DNA of 64,000 bases, from contig NZ_PZKE01000004.1 of NCBI RefSeq assembly GCF_003034965.1, positions 186,001-250,000 on the forward strand, in the 5' to 3' direction. Shown piece after piece: positions 51,477 to 60,243 of this stretch. The position numbers were made by a program, and so were the translations under genes. The notes under the pieces were generated by a model. The model had not been told where the DNA came from, did no database searches, and was given only the letters and a program-made list of their open reading frames with translations. Every line of letters begins with the position of its first letter. Position 1 is the stretch's first letter. This stretch comes from Fuscovulum blasticum DSM 2131 (lineage in GTDB: Bacteria > Pseudomonadota > Alphaproteobacteria > Rhodobacterales > Rhodobacteraceae).

Positions 51477-52162
51477 GGCTTGCGGCCGATCTTCAGGCCT
51501 TTCAGGGCCGCATCGGGCATGTCTTCCGCCGCTCGGATCTGCTGATCCGTGCGGTGACTCATGCCTCGCTGTCCTCGGCCACGCGACCGCATAACGAACG
51601 GCTGGAATTCCTGGGCGACCGGGTGCTGGGGCTGGCGATGGCCGACGCGCTGTTCGCCGCCGACCCGACCGCGACCGAAGGCCAGATGGCGCCGCGCTTC
51701 AACGCGCTGGTGCGCAAGGAAACCTGCGCCGAGGTGGCGCGGGAGCTGGGCCTGGGCGATGTGCTGAAGCTGGGGCGCAGCGAGATGCTGTCGGGGGGGC
51801 GCCGGAAAGAGGCGCTTCTGGCCGATGCGATGGAGGCGGTGATCGCCGCCGTCTATCTGGACGCCGGGTTCGAGGCGGCGCGCGCGCTGGTGCTGCGGCT
51901 GTGGGGGCCGCGCATCGGCGCGGTGGAGCCCGATGCGCGCGACGCCAAGACCGCCTTGCAGGAATGGGCACAGGCGCGCGGTATGCCGCCGCCCGCCTAT
52001 GTGGAAACCGGCCGCACCGGGCCGGACCACCAGCCGGTGTTCACCGTGCGGGTGACACTGGAAAACGGCGCGGGCGAAACGGCGCAGGCCGGATCGAAAC
52101 GCGCGGCAGAACACCTTGCAGCCAAGGCGCTGCTCACGCGGATGGAGGCGGGACATGACTGA
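51473..52162 (+). CDS. rnc: Ribonuclease III
   Basis: This 229-residue endonuclease cuts double-stranded RNA in rRNA processing and mRNA decay. The signature [14 protein letters not shown] (41-54) and the second catalytic segment [16 protein letters not shown] are clear, and a C-terminal dsRNA-binding domain (about 152-229) ends [19 protein letters not shown]. Translation starts at GTG 51473, inside the lepB stop overlap (GTGA); it overlaps era by 8 bp. Confidence 0.96.
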   Translation: MRLAADLQAFQGRIGHVFRRSDLLIRAVTHASLSSATRPHNERLEFLGDRVLGLAMADALFAADPTATEGQMAPRFNALVRKETCAEVARELGLGDVLKLGRSEMLSGGRRKEALLADAMEAVIAAVYLDAGFEAARALVLRLWGPRIGAVEPDARDAKTALQEWAQARGMPPPAYVETGRTGPDHQPVFTVRVTLENGAGETAQAGSKRAAEHLAAKALLTRMEAGHD

Positions 52163-53072
52163 AACCACACGCGCGGGCTTCGTGGCCCTGATCGGTGAGC
52201 CGAATGCCGGCAAGAGCACGCTGCTGAACCGGATGGTGGGGGCGAAGGTCAGTATTGTCACCCACAAGGTGCAGACCACGCGCACCCGGATTCGCGGGGT
52301 GTGCATGGAGGGGCAGGCGCAGATCGTGTTTGTCGATACGCCGGGCCTGTTCCGGCCGCGCCGCCGGCTGGACCGGGCCATGGTCAAGGCGGCCTGGGGG
52401 GGGGCGGCGGATGCCGATATCGTGGTGCTGCTGGTCGAGGCGCATCGCGGCCTGACCGAGGGCGCGCAGGCGATCATCGACCGGATGGCCGATCAGTTGC
52501 CGCGCGACCGGCCGGTGGCGCTGGCGATCAACAAGATCGACCGGGTAAAGGCGGAAACCCTGCTGGCGCTGGCCGAGGAAATGAACGGCGCCTATCCCTT
52601 TGCCAAGACCTTCATGATCAGCGCCGAAAAGGGCTATGGCGTGGCGGACCTGCGGGAATGGCTGGCGGCGGAACTGCCGGAAGGGCCGTGGTTCTATCCC
52701 GAGGACCAGTTGGCCGATGTGCCGATGCGGATGATCGCGGCCGAGATGACGCGCGAGAAGCTGACGCTGCGGCTGCATGAGGAGCTGCCCTATCAACTGA
52801 CCGTGGAAACCGAGAAATGGGAGGACCGGGCGGATGGCACCACCCGGATCGACCAGGTGGTCTATGTGGCGCGCGACGGGCACAAGGGCATTGTGCTGGG
52901 CAACCGGGGCGAGACGATCAAGGCCATCGGCGCGGCGTCGCGGGCCGAGATTTCCGAATTCCTGGGGCGCACGGTGCATCTGTTCCTGACGGTGAAGGTG
53001 CGGCCGAACTGGCTGGAAGAGGCCGAGCGCTATTCCGAGATGGGGCTTGAGTTCAAGGATGGCGATGCCTGA
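52155..53072 (+). CDS. era: GTPase Era
   Basis: This 305-residue ribosome-assembly GTPase has G1 GEPNAGKST (14-22), G3 [11 protein letters not shown]4 NKIDRV and a C-terminal KH RNA-binding domain with [18 protein letters not shown]. It helps 16S rRNA maturation and 30S assembly. The ATG overlaps the rnc end. Palindromes follow its stop before DUF1491. Confidence 0.97.
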   Translation: MTETTRAGFVALIGEPNAGKSTLLNRMVGAKVSIVTHKVQTTRTRIRGVCMEGQAQIVFVDTPGLFRPRRRLDRAMVKAAWGGAADADIVVLLVEAHRGLTEGAQAIIDRMADQLPRDRPVALAINKIDRVKAETLLALAEEMNGAYPFAKTFMISAEKGYGVADLREWLAAELPEGPWFYPEDQLADVPMRMIAAEMTREKLTLRLHEELPYQLTVETEKWEDRADGTTRIDQVVYVARDGHKGIVLGNRGETIKAIGAASRAEISEFLGRTVHLFLTVKVRPNWLEEAERYSEMGLEFKDGDA

Positions 53073-53080
53073 GGGCGCGC

Positions 53081-53125
53081 GCAAAATTCTTCGAAGAATT
53101 TTGCAGGTTCCTTCGAAGGAACTTG
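53081..53125. repeat. Two adjacent perfect palindromes between era and DUF1491
   Basis: The first is a 24-bp perfect palindrome at 53081-53104 (half-site GCAAAATTCTTC). The second is a 16-bp perfect palindrome, GTTCCTTCGAAGGAAC, at 53107-53122. Both have a TTCGAA centre, like related elements at 17341-17407 and 22419-22434. The right arm of the second (GAAGGAAC) is also the only ribosome-binding-like sequence before the DUF1491 GTG at 53130, so hairpin formation could hide it. Confidence 0.75.
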
Positions 53126-53129
53126 CCTC

Positions 53130-53468
53130 GTGACGCCCCGGCTGGCGTCGGGGCTGTGGGTTTCGGCCTATATGGCGCGGTTGCAGGCGGCGGCGATCCC
53201 GGCCTATCTGGCCCGGCGCGGCGATGCCACGGCGGGGGCGGTGATCGTCAAGCTGGCCACGCTGGACGGGCAGGCGCGGGCCTATGTGCGGCGCTGGGAC
53301 TTTGCCAGCGATACCCGGCTGTGGGCCGTGCTGGCCGAAGGCGACGAGGCGGCGGTGGATGCCGCCCTGGCGCGCGAGGGGGCGCGCGACCCCGACCTGT
53401 GGGTGGTCGAGATCGAGGACCGCGCCGGCCGCACCCTGCTGGACCAGGACGGTCTGGCCGAGGGCTGA
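53130..53468 (+). CDS. DUF1491-family protein
   Basis: This 112-residue protein shows the DUF1491 pattern: LASGLWVSAYMARLQAAAIPAYLARRGDATAGAVIVKLATLDGQA, with WDFASDTRLWAVLAEGDEAAVDAALA and a C-terminal acidic DPDLWVVEIEDRAGRTLLDQDG. Function unknown; the family is largely alphaproteobacterial. The start is GTG at 53130, with the AAGGA needed for initiation inside the palindrome just upstream. Confidence 0.85.
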   Translation: MTPRLASGLWVSAYMARLQAAAIPAYLARRGDATAGAVIVKLATLDGQARAYVRRWDFASDTRLWAVLAEGDEAAVDAALAREGARDPDLWVVEIEDRAGRTLLDQDGLAEG

Positions 53469-53562
53469 GCGGCATAACACCTGCGTTACATTGCCGGTGC
53501 AGGATCGGGGCGGCATTGTGCCCAAGGCCCGGCCTTCCGATCTGGGGGGCAGAGGAACCCCG

Positions 53563-53913
53563 ATGACCGATCCGCTTCGCCCGCAGCCTTCGCCTTCGCG
53601 CGCCACGCCGCGGCAGCGCCGCCATGCCCGGCTGATGCGCCAGTTCGACAAGCTGCGCCGCATGTTGCCCTGGCTGAATGGCTGGATCCGGCATCTGCAA
53701 TCCGACCGGGCGGCGCTGATCCGTCTGCCCATCGCGATTCTGCTGACGCTGGGCGGGATGCTGTGGTTCCTGCCGGTGCTGGGCCTGTGGATGCTGCCGG
53801 CCGGGCTGATGCTGCTGGCCATCGACATTCCGGCCTTGCAGGGGCCGGTGGCCGTGGGGTTCATCCGGGTCCGCCGCTGGTGGGCGCGCAAGCGGCGGCA
53901 GTGGCGGTCCTGA
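53563..53913 (+). CDS. Small membrane protein of unknown function
   Basis: This 116-residue protein has a basic N-terminal region (RATPRQRRHARLMRQFDKLRRML), two hydrophobic stretches (LIRLPIAILLTLGGMLWFLPVLGLW and MLPAGLMLLAIDIPALQGPVAV) and a basic end (RRWWARKRRQWRS), so it should sit in the inner membrane with both ends in the cytoplasm. The P-x-L-GLWMLPAGL core loosely resembles PGPGW-type small membrane proteins. An AGAGGA site precedes ATG 53563. It lies between DUF1491 and recO. Confidence 0.72.
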   Translation: MTDPLRPQPSPSRATPRQRRHARLMRQFDKLRRMLPWLNGWIRHLQSDRAALIRLPIAILLTLGGMLWFLPVLGLWMLPAGLMLLAIDIPALQGPVAVGFIRVRRWWARKRRQWRS

Positions 53914-53971
53914 AGCGGGCCTGACCCTGCCGGCCCTTGCGGGGGCGCGGTGCGGCGCCGATAGTTGCGGC

Positions 53972-54691
53972 ATGGAGTGGCGTGAGGAAGGGCTGCTGAT
54001 CGCGATGCGCCCGCATGGCGAGACGGCGGCGATCATCGAGGTGTTCACCCGCGGCCATGGCCGCCATGCGGGGGTGGTGCGGGGCGGGGCCTCGCGCCGG
54101 ATGGCGGCGCATCTGCAACCGGGCACCCAGGTCATGGCCGACTGGCACGCCCGTCTGGGCGAACATATCGGCACCTTCACCATCGAGCCGCTGAAAAGCC
54201 GCGCCCATGTGCTGGGCGACCGGCTGGCGCTGGCGGGCCTGTCGGCGGTCTGCGCCCTGCTGCACACCACCCTGCCGGAGCGCGCGCCCTGCCCGGCGCT
54301 GTGGCTGGCCACCATGCCGCTGATGGATGCGCTGGGCGAGACGGACTGGGCCAGCGCCTATCTGCGCTGGGAGTTGCGGCTGCTGGAGGAGCTGGGCTAC
54401 GGGCTGGACCTTTCGTCCTGTGCGGTGACGGGGGCGACCGAGGGGCTGGCCTTCGTCAGCCCGCGCACGGGGCGGGCCGTCACGCAGGCCGGGGCGGGCG
54501 ACTGGGCCGAAAAACTTTTCCCCTTGCCCGAGGGGATGGCGGGGCAGGGGCCGCTGGCGCCGCAGGCCGTGGTGCAGGGGCTGGCGATCACCGGCCATTT
54601 CCTGACCCGCGAACTGGTGGAAACCCACCACGGCCGCCCCCTGCCCGAGGCGCGCGGGCGGCTTCTGGACCTGCTGGCGCGCGCCGGCTGA
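53972..54691 (+). CDS. recO: DNA repair protein RecO
   Basis: This 239-residue protein has the N-terminal OB fold (REEGLLIAMRPHGETAAIIEVFTRGHGRHAGVVRGGASRR) and the helical C-terminal domain, including RWELRLLEELGYGLDLSSCAVTG. RecO works with RecR to load RecA onto SSB-coated DNA in the RecF pathway. The zinc-binding cysteines of some RecO proteins are mostly missing, as in many proteobacteria. It ends the conserved rnc-era-recO block. Confidence 0.95.
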   Translation: MEWREEGLLIAMRPHGETAAIIEVFTRGHGRHAGVVRGGASRRMAAHLQPGTQVMADWHARLGEHIGTFTIEPLKSRAHVLGDRLALAGLSAVCALLHTTLPERAPCPALWLATMPLMDALGETDWASAYLRWELRLLEELGYGLDLSSCAVTGATEGLAFVSPRTGRAVTQAGAGDWAEKLFPLPEGMAGQGPLAPQAVVQGLAITGHFLTRELVETHHGRPLPEARGRLLDLLARAG

Positions 54692-54769
54692 AGGGATTTT
54701 CCGCAGCGACGGGAAATGTCGGTTTCGTGACAGACGCGACATGGCGCCGCAGGGCTGGATGGCATCATC

Positions 54770-55990
54770 ATGGCCGTCCGCTATATCCCCCTGGCGCTGA
54801 AGCACAGCGCACCCCCCCGGATCGAAAACTTCGCGCTGCTGGCGGGGCTTGAGGCGGCGGTGCGCGGCACCCTGATCAGCGCCATGCCGATTGCCGTCTA
54901 CAAGGCGCTGGGCGATGATGCGCAGGCCACCTCGGCCGCCTATTTCGCCGCCGGAATCGTGGCGCTGGTCTGGGGGCTGATGGTGCCCTGGGCGACGCGC
55001 TGGATTCCGCGGCGATGGACCTATAGCGCGGGCTGCGGGCTGTATGTGCTGGGCATGGCGCTGGCGGTGATCGGCACGCCGCTGGCCATTCACGCGGCGC
55101 TGATCTGCAACGCCATGGCCACGGCCACCACCTTTGTCTGTTTCAACGCCTATGTGCTGGATTATGTGGACCGGGTGAACCTGGGGCGCAGCCAGTCGGT
55201 GCAGATGGTCTATGCGGCGCTGCCCTGGTCGCTGGGGCCTATGACGGGCGTCTGGCTGCTGGGTGAATGGCACGCGGCGCCATTCCTGCTGGCGGGCACC
55301 TTCGCGCTGTTGCTGCTGGCGGTGTTCTGGGTGCTGCGGCTGGGCAACGGCAAGCAGATCACCCGCGCCAAGGGGCCGGCGGTGAACCCGCTGGGCTATC
55401 TGGGCCGGTTCTTCCATCAGCCCCGGCTGATTGCCGGCTGGTTCTTCGCGGTGATGCGGTCCTGCGGCTGGTGGGTCTATGTCGTCTATCTGCCGATCTT
55501 CTGTGTCGAGGCGGGCCTGGGCGACCATGTTGGCGGCATCGCGCTGTCGCTGTCGAACGCCTTTCTGTTCGCGGCGCCGGCGGTCAACCGCTGGGCGCGG
55601 CGGCTGTCGGTGCGCCGGTCGGTGCGGCTGGCCTTTCTGGGTTGCGGCACGCTGATGCTGTCGGCGGCGCTGCTGTCGGTGCTGCCCTGGGCCACTGTGG
55701 TGCTGGTGTTCGGATCGTCGTTCTTTCTGGTCATGCTGGATGTGGTGGGCGGCCTGCCCTTCCTGATGTCGGTCAAGCCGTCCGAGCGGACCGAGATGAG
55801 CGCGGTCTATTCCAGCTTCCGCGATGTGTCGGGGATACTGACGCCCGGCGCGGCCTGGCTGGTGCTGTTCATCCTGCCGCTGCCCGGCATCTTTGCCGCC
55901 AGCGCGGCGGGGCTGTTCGCAAGCTGGGCGATTGCGGGGCGGCTGCATCCACGGCTGGGCGCGGCCCGGCCGTCGCGCGGCGGGGCCTGA
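54770..55990 (+). CDS. MFS transporter
   Basis: This 406-residue protein has about twelve hydrophobic helices in two halves joined by a hydrophilic loop (NGKQITRAKGPAVNPLGYLGRF, about 200-220). Features include RGTLISAMPIAVYKALGD, VDRVNLGRSQSVQMVYAALPWSLGP and SVKPSERTEMSAVYSSFRDVSGILTPG, fitting a drug or metabolite MFS carrier. The substrate is unknown. It is convergent with an SDR gene. Confidence 0.85.
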   Translation: MAVRYIPLALKHSAPPRIENFALLAGLEAAVRGTLISAMPIAVYKALGDDAQATSAAYFAAGIVALVWGLMVPWATRWIPRRWTYSAGCGLYVLGMALAVIGTPLAIHAALICNAMATATTFVCFNAYVLDYVDRVNLGRSQSVQMVYAALPWSLGPMTGVWLLGEWHAAPFLLAGTFALLLLAVFWVLRLGNGKQITRAKGPAVNPLGYLGRFFHQPRLIAGWFFAVMRSCGWWVYVVYLPIFCVEAGLGDHVGGIALSLSNAFLFAAPAVNRWARRLSVRRSVRLAFLGCGTLMLSAALLSVLPWATVVLVFGSSFFLVMLDVVGGLPFLMSVKPSERTEMSAVYSSFRDVSGILTPGAAWLVLFILPLPGIFAASAAGLFASWAIAGRLHPRLGAARPSRGGA

Positions 55991-55999
55991 GAGGCGGCG

Positions 56000-57016
56000 T
56001 CAGGCCCAGATGCGGCCCGATGTCACCAGCCAGTCGGCGCTGGCCTTCAGGGCCTGCGAGACGGGGATGAAGGTCATGCCCATTTCCTGCACGGCGCGCA
56101 GGTTGGACACCCGTTCCAGCCGCCCCAGCTTGGGCAGAAGCGCGCGGATCGACGGATCGAAGGGCGCCATCAGCCGCAGCAGGAACCCCGGCGCTTCGCG
56201 CGTGGGGATGCGGCGGGTGGGATAGGCGGCCTTGAACAATTGCCCGATTCCCGCCAGCGGGATTGACCCGGCGGCCGAGATATAGCGTTTGCCGGCGGTT
56301 TCGGGCCGGTCCAGCGCGCGCAGGTGCATTTCGGCCACGTCGCGCACATCAACCACCGGCAGGCCATAGGGCGGCAGCATCGGATCGCGGCCCTTGAGGA
56401 TGCGTTCGATCAGCCCGAGAGACGATCCGAAATGGCCATCCAGCGGTGGGCCGGCGACAAGGCCGGGGTTGATGGTGGTCAGGCCAAGACCGTTGGCGCG
56501 GGCAAAATCCCACGCGGCCTTTTCCGCCAGTGTCTTTGACTTGGCATAGGCCGTGGTGCCGGGGGCGGCCAGATCGCACCAGTCGTCTTCATCCTGCAGG
56601 GCATCCTTGCCGTCGTTCAGCACCGCCACGCAGGAGGAGGTGAGGATCACCCGCGTCACGCCCGCCGCCTGCGCCGCGCGCAGCACGCGCAGGGTGCCTT
56701 CGACTGCGGGGCGGATCAGCGCCTGTTCATCCTTTGGCTGCACCAGCGGAAAGGGCGAGGCGCAGTGGATCACCGCCGTTACCCCGACCATCGCCTCGGG
56801 CCAGCCTTCGTCCCGCTCCAGATCGGCGACGGCAAAGCTCAGCCTGTCCAGCGCCGAAGCATCGGGCAGGTGGGGGCGCAGGGCGGCGCGCACTTCCTCG
56901 GCCCGGTCGGGGCTGCGCAGGGTGCCGCGCAGGCTGTGGCCCCGCAGCAGGGCGGCAAGGGCGATATGCTTGGCGATGAAGCCTGACACCCCGGTCAGCA
57001 GGATCGTTTCGGTCAT
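56000..57016 (-). CDS. Extended SDR oxidoreductase (dihydroflavonol reductase/aldehyde reductase-like)
   Basis: This 338-residue protein has the NAD(P)-binding TGVSGFIAKH (8-17), an ILTSSCVAVL strand, the active-site Tyr-Lys pair in TTAYAKSKTLAEKAAWDFA (YxxxK), and NPGLVAGPPLD. It most resembles dihydroflavonol-4-reductase-like carbonyl reductases, which reduce varied aldehydes or ketones. Substrate unknown. It is followed on the same strand by no close partner, and its upstream neighbour, the lamin-tail/Hint gene, is 71 bp away. Confidence 0.9.
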   Translation of the reverse strand: MTETILLTGVSGFIAKHIALAALLRGHSLRGTLRSPDRAEEVRAALRPHLPDASALDRLSFAVADLERDEGWPEAMVGVTAVIHCASPFPLVQPKDEQALIRPAVEGTLRVLRAAQAAGVTRVILTSSCVAVLNDGKDALQDEDDWCDLAAPGTTAYAKSKTLAEKAAWDFARANGLGLTTINPGLVAGPPLDGHFGSSLGLIERILKGRDPMLPPYGLPVVDVRDVAEMHLRALDRPETAGKRYISAAGSIPLAGIGQLFKAAYPTRRIPTREAPGFLLRLMAPFDPSIRALLPKLGRLERVSNLRAVQEMGMTFIPVSQALKASADWLVTSGRIWA

Positions 57017-57087
57017 GCGTGCTGTCCTCCGACCGCTTCCTTGCTAAAACCTGCGCGTTCGGGGCGGGTCTGGCAAGCAAAACCCGG

Positions 57088-58278
57088 TCAGGGGTGCAGC
57101 GGCCGGCCGTGGCGCAGGTGGCGCTGCACCAGGGCCCGCGCCTGCTGTGCGTTCAGGAAGGGATGCGCCGGTTCAGGCGGCGTATCGCCCAGAAGTCGGG
57201 CCAGTTCGGCCCGTGCCTCGGCATCAAGGGCTTCAAGCGCCTGCGGGCCGGGGTAGAAACTTTCGGCCGGCAGATCCTCGGCCAGCACGATGGCATGGCG
57301 CGGCAGCAGAAGGTGGTAATAGGTGATGTCGCCCGCCGGGCGCGACAGGGTGATGCCCGGCAGGCCCAGAAGCGCATGTGCCGGCACCAGCACATGCGGG
57401 GTGCCCGCCATCCGCTGCGCGATGGCCCCGCCCAGCCGAAGCCGGTGTTGCCGCGACAGCCGCAGATCGCGCGCCGGCAGGCCGGGGCCAAGGCAGCCCG
57501 CGGCCAGGGTGACGGGCCAAAGCCGCGGTTCCCGCCACAGCCTTGCGGCGGCAAAGCGGCTGCTGCCCAGCCAAAGCACGGGCATCGCCGTTTCGTCCGT
57601 GGTCAGGACCAGATCGCCGGGCCGCAGCGTTTCAACCGCGCGTGGCCCATTGGGCGTGGCGATCAGGGTGCCTTCGGCAAAGCAGATATTGTCATTGGCC
57701 GGGTTGGGTGGGCCGCTGGTGATGGTATCCCCACCATCCGGGTTGCGTTGCAACGAATATCCCGGGGTCGCGGTGCCGAAATTCTCGCCGCTGCCGATCT
57801 GGGTTGCGCCGGCGGGCAGGCCTGTGAAGGCCCCGCCCACGCCCGGCGTGGCCATGCCGGCGCCATTGAAGGCGACCTGCACATAGGTGTTCGTGGCCGG
57901 GTCGTAGAGAAGGGCGTTTTCCGCTGCGCTGTTGTTCAGGACCGAGGTTCCGCGCCCGGCATAGAAGGCCAGGTCGTTGGGGCCAAGGGCCGGCCCTGTG
58001 CCAAGATTCGACCCGACCATCACCATCGCATGGGCGCCGGGTTGCAGGATCGTGCCGGTCGGGAAGGTGAACCAGTTGCCGGTGGCCCGGTCCCAGAGTT
58101 GCAGGCCGGAGATGTTCACGGCGGTGGGGCCGGAGTTGTAGATTTCAACGAATTCGTCCAGCGCCGTTACGGTGCCGCTCTGGTCGGTGTCAAATCGCGG
58201 GCCGGTTCCGCCAATGGCGCTGTTGGGATCAGGCAGCACTTCGTTGATGACGATGCTACCCCGGACGGCGTCGGCCAT
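57088..58278 (-). CDS. Lamin-tail domain protein with C-terminal Hint domain
   Basis: This 396-residue protein has no signal peptide. Its N-terminal half (about 5-185) is a lamin-tail-type Ig fold (SIVINEVLPDPNSAIGG, LDEFVEIYNSGPTAVNISGLQL, TFPTGTILQPGAHAMVMV). A Hint_2 domain follows from Cys199 in NICFAEGTLIATPNG through LSRQHRLRL (about 275-283) and ITYYHLLLPRHAIVLAEDLPAES. The tail (ARALVQRHLRHGRPL) matches the tail of the RTX/Hint protein at 47688. It has no RTX repeats, so its export route is unclear. Self-processing or attachment by the Hint domain is possible but unproven. Confidence 0.85.
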   Translation of the reverse strand: MADAVRGSIVINEVLPDPNSAIGGTGPRFDTDQSGTVTALDEFVEIYNSGPTAVNISGLQLWDRATGNWFTFPTGTILQPGAHAMVMVGSNLGTGPALGPNDLAFYAGRGTSVLNNSAAENALLYDPATNTYVQVAFNGAGMATPGVGGAFTGLPAGATQIGSGENFGTATPGYSLQRNPDGGDTITSGPPNPANDNICFAEGTLIATPNGPRAVETLRPGDLVLTTDETAMPVLWLGSSRFAAARLWREPRLWPVTLAAGCLGPGLPARDLRLSRQHRLRLGGAIAQRMAGTPHVLVPAHALLGLPGITLSRPAGDITYYHLLLPRHAIVLAEDLPAESFYPGPQALEALDAEARAELARLLGDTPPEPAHPFLNAQQARALVQRHLRHGRPLHP

Positions 58279-58371
58279 TCAGCACCCAATCGTGATCGCA
58301 CCATGAAACGCCCGGTGTTTCCCGGACTTCGCTGTGACGAGTGTGATGCAAGATTTCCCTTCGGGCAAGCG

Positions 58372-60015
58372 TCAGTCCAGCAACCGCCGGGCAATCACCT
58401 GGGCCTGGATCTCGGCCGCGCCTTCAAAGATGTTCAGGATGCGCGCGTCGCACAGGATGCGGCTGATGCGGTATTCCAGCGCAAAGCCGTTGCCGCCGTG
58501 GATCTGCAACGCATTGTCGGCCGCCGCCCAGGCCACGCGGGCGCCCAGCAGTTTCGCCATGCCGGCTTCAAGATCGCAACGCTTGTCGTGATCCTTCTGC
58601 CAGGCGCTGAAATAGGTGAGTTGCCGGGCGATCATGATCTCGACCGCCATCATCGCCAGCTTGCCGGCGACGCGCGGGAATTCGACCAGCGATTTGCCGA
58701 ACTGCTTGCGGTCCTCGGCATATTGCAGGCCGGTTTCCAGCGCCGATTGTGCCACGCCGATGGCGCGGGCGGCGGTCTGGATGCGGGCGGATTCGAAGGT
58801 CTGCATCAACTGCTTGAAGCCCTGCCCGGGCTGGCCGCCCAGCAGGTTGTCGGCCCCGACCTTGAAGCCGTCGAAGGCCAGCTCGTATTCCTTCATGCCG
58901 CGATAGCCCAGCACCTCGATCTCGCCGCCGGTCATGCCGGGGGTGGGGAAGGGGGCGTCGTCGGTGCCGGGGGTCTTTTCGGCCAGGAACATCGACAGGC
59001 CACGGTAATCGGTGGTGTCGGGATCGGTCCGCGCCAGCAGCGTCATCACATGGGTGCGCGCGGCATGGGTGATCCAGGTCTTGTTGCCGGTGATTTCCCA
59101 GCCGTCTTCGGTGCGCACCGCGCGGGTGCGCAGGCTGCCGAGGTCCGACCCGGTGTTCGGTTCGGTGAAGACGGCGGTGGGCAGGATTTCCCCGCTGGCC
59201 AGCCCTGGCAGCCACTTCGCCTTCTGTTCGGGCGTGCCGCCGCAGAGGATGAGCTCGGCCGCGATCTCGGACCGGGTGCCCAGGCTGCCGACGCCGATAT
59301 AGCCGCGCGACAGTTCCTCGCTGACCACCACCATGCTGGCCTTGGACAGGCCGAAGCCGCCGAATTCTTCCGGGATGGTCAGGCCGAACACGCCCATTTC
59401 GGCCAGTTCGCCGATCACCTGCATCGGGATCAGCTCATCCTTCAGGTGCCAGTCATGCGCGACCGGGATCACCTTTTCATCGGCATAGCGGCGGAACTGG
59501 TCGCGGATCATCTCCAGCTCTTCGTCCAGCCCGGTGGCGCCAAAGGTGGCGCGGCCGTGATTGTCGCGCATCAGCGCGACCAGCCGCGCCCGCGCCGCGG
59601 CGGTGTTGCCGCCCGCGATCAGCGCCTGCGCGGCGGTGCCGGGGGCCCAGCTCAGCCCCAGATCCGACAGGCGGGCGGTTTCGCCCTGGCTCATCGGGAT
59701 GCCGCCGGCGATCTGGGCAAGGTATTCGCCAAAGCCGATCTGCAGGATCAGCGCCTCGATCTCGGAGAACTGCCCGGCGGTTTCCAGCCGCCCGGCCCAG
59801 GCATCAAGCTGTTGCAGCGCCTGCACATAGGTGGCCAGCCAGGACAGGGCATGGGCGGCGAACTGATGCGTCTCCATCGCCGCGTTCGACACCTTGCCGC
59901 CGCTGCTGACCAGATCGCGCAGGGCGGTGCGGCCCTGATCGGACAGGGCGGCCACTTCGGGCAGCGCGGCGGTGGTCAGGCTGCGAAGATCGGCAAGAAG
60001 GGGCGAGGGGGTCAT
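58372..60015 (-). CDS. mcd: (2S)-methylsuccinyl-CoA dehydrogenase, extended acyl-CoA dehydrogenase
   Basis: This 547-residue enzyme is longer than ordinary acyl-CoA dehydrogenases (about 380) because of an extra N-terminal domain of about 150 residues (ALSWLATYVQALQQLDAWA, IGFGEYLAQIAGGIPMSQGE), as in the Mcd enzyme of the ethylmalonyl-CoA pathway. The dehydrogenase core shows AVFTEPNTGSDLGSLRTRAV, ITGNKTWITHAARTHVMTLLAR, the catalytic-base region ALEYRISRILCDARILNIFEGAAEIQ and QIHGGNGFALEY. It oxidises methylsuccinyl-CoA to mesaconyl-CoA during acetate assimilation. ATG 60015 is favoured. The other pathway genes (ccr, ecm) are not in this window. Confidence 0.9.
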   Translation of the reverse strand: MTPSPLLADLRSLTTAALPEVAALSDQGRTALRDLVSSGGKVSNAAMETHQFAAHALSWLATYVQALQQLDAWAGRLETAGQFSEIEALILQIGFGEYLAQIAGGIPMSQGETARLSDLGLSWAPGTAAQALIAGGNTAAARARLVALMRDNHGRATFGATGLDEELEMIRDQFRRYADEKVIPVAHDWHLKDELIPMQVIGELAEMGVFGLTIPEEFGGFGLSKASMVVVSEELSRGYIGVGSLGTRSEIAAELILCGGTPEQKAKWLPGLASGEILPTAVFTEPNTGSDLGSLRTRAVRTEDGWEITGNKTWITHAARTHVMTLLARTDPDTTDYRGLSMFLAEKTPGTDDAPFPTPGMTGGEIEVLGYRGMKEYELAFDGFKVGADNLLGGQPGQGFKQLMQTFESARIQTAARAIGVAQSALETGLQYAEDRKQFGKSLVEFPRVAGKLAMMAVEIMIARQLTYFSAWQKDHDKRCDLEAGMAKLLGARVAWAAADNALQIHGGNGFALEYRISRILCDARILNIFEGAAEIQAQVIARRLLD

Positions 60016-60243
60016 CGGCTGTCCATCATGCGGCATGGCGGGATTCCGGCATAGATTCTGCGTCGGCGAAGCAATAGGCATTTCGCAGTTGCAGCGCAAT
60101 ATCCTTTCGCTGGAAATGTGCGTGGCGAATGAAAGTGTCGCCGCCGCTGTGCGCCGGTTCGGGCGCGGGGCGGGGCGGTCACGCCCCGGCTTTCCCTTTC
60201 CGCGCCCGCCTGCCAGAACAGGGGGCACGGGCAGGGGGGCGGT
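60016..60243. promoter_or_regulatory. Divergent control region of mcd and the TSUP gene
   Basis: The 228-bp gap between mcd and the TSUP permease includes TTGCAGCGCAA at 60089-60099, whose TTGC and GCAA arms form a short inverted repeat. TGC-rich sites of this kind are bound by regulators of acetyl-CoA and polyhydroxybutyrate metabolism in related bacteria, so it is a candidate site; no binding is shown. No clear promoter boxes were found. Confidence 0.35.

Noticed and set aside
57019-60054. Very long open frame (over 1000 codons) on the plus strand opposite mcd and the lamin-tail/Hint gene
   Set aside because: It is antisense to two well-supported genes, its translation is low in recognisable domains and rich in Gly/Arg/Ala/His, a common effect in GC-rich DNA.
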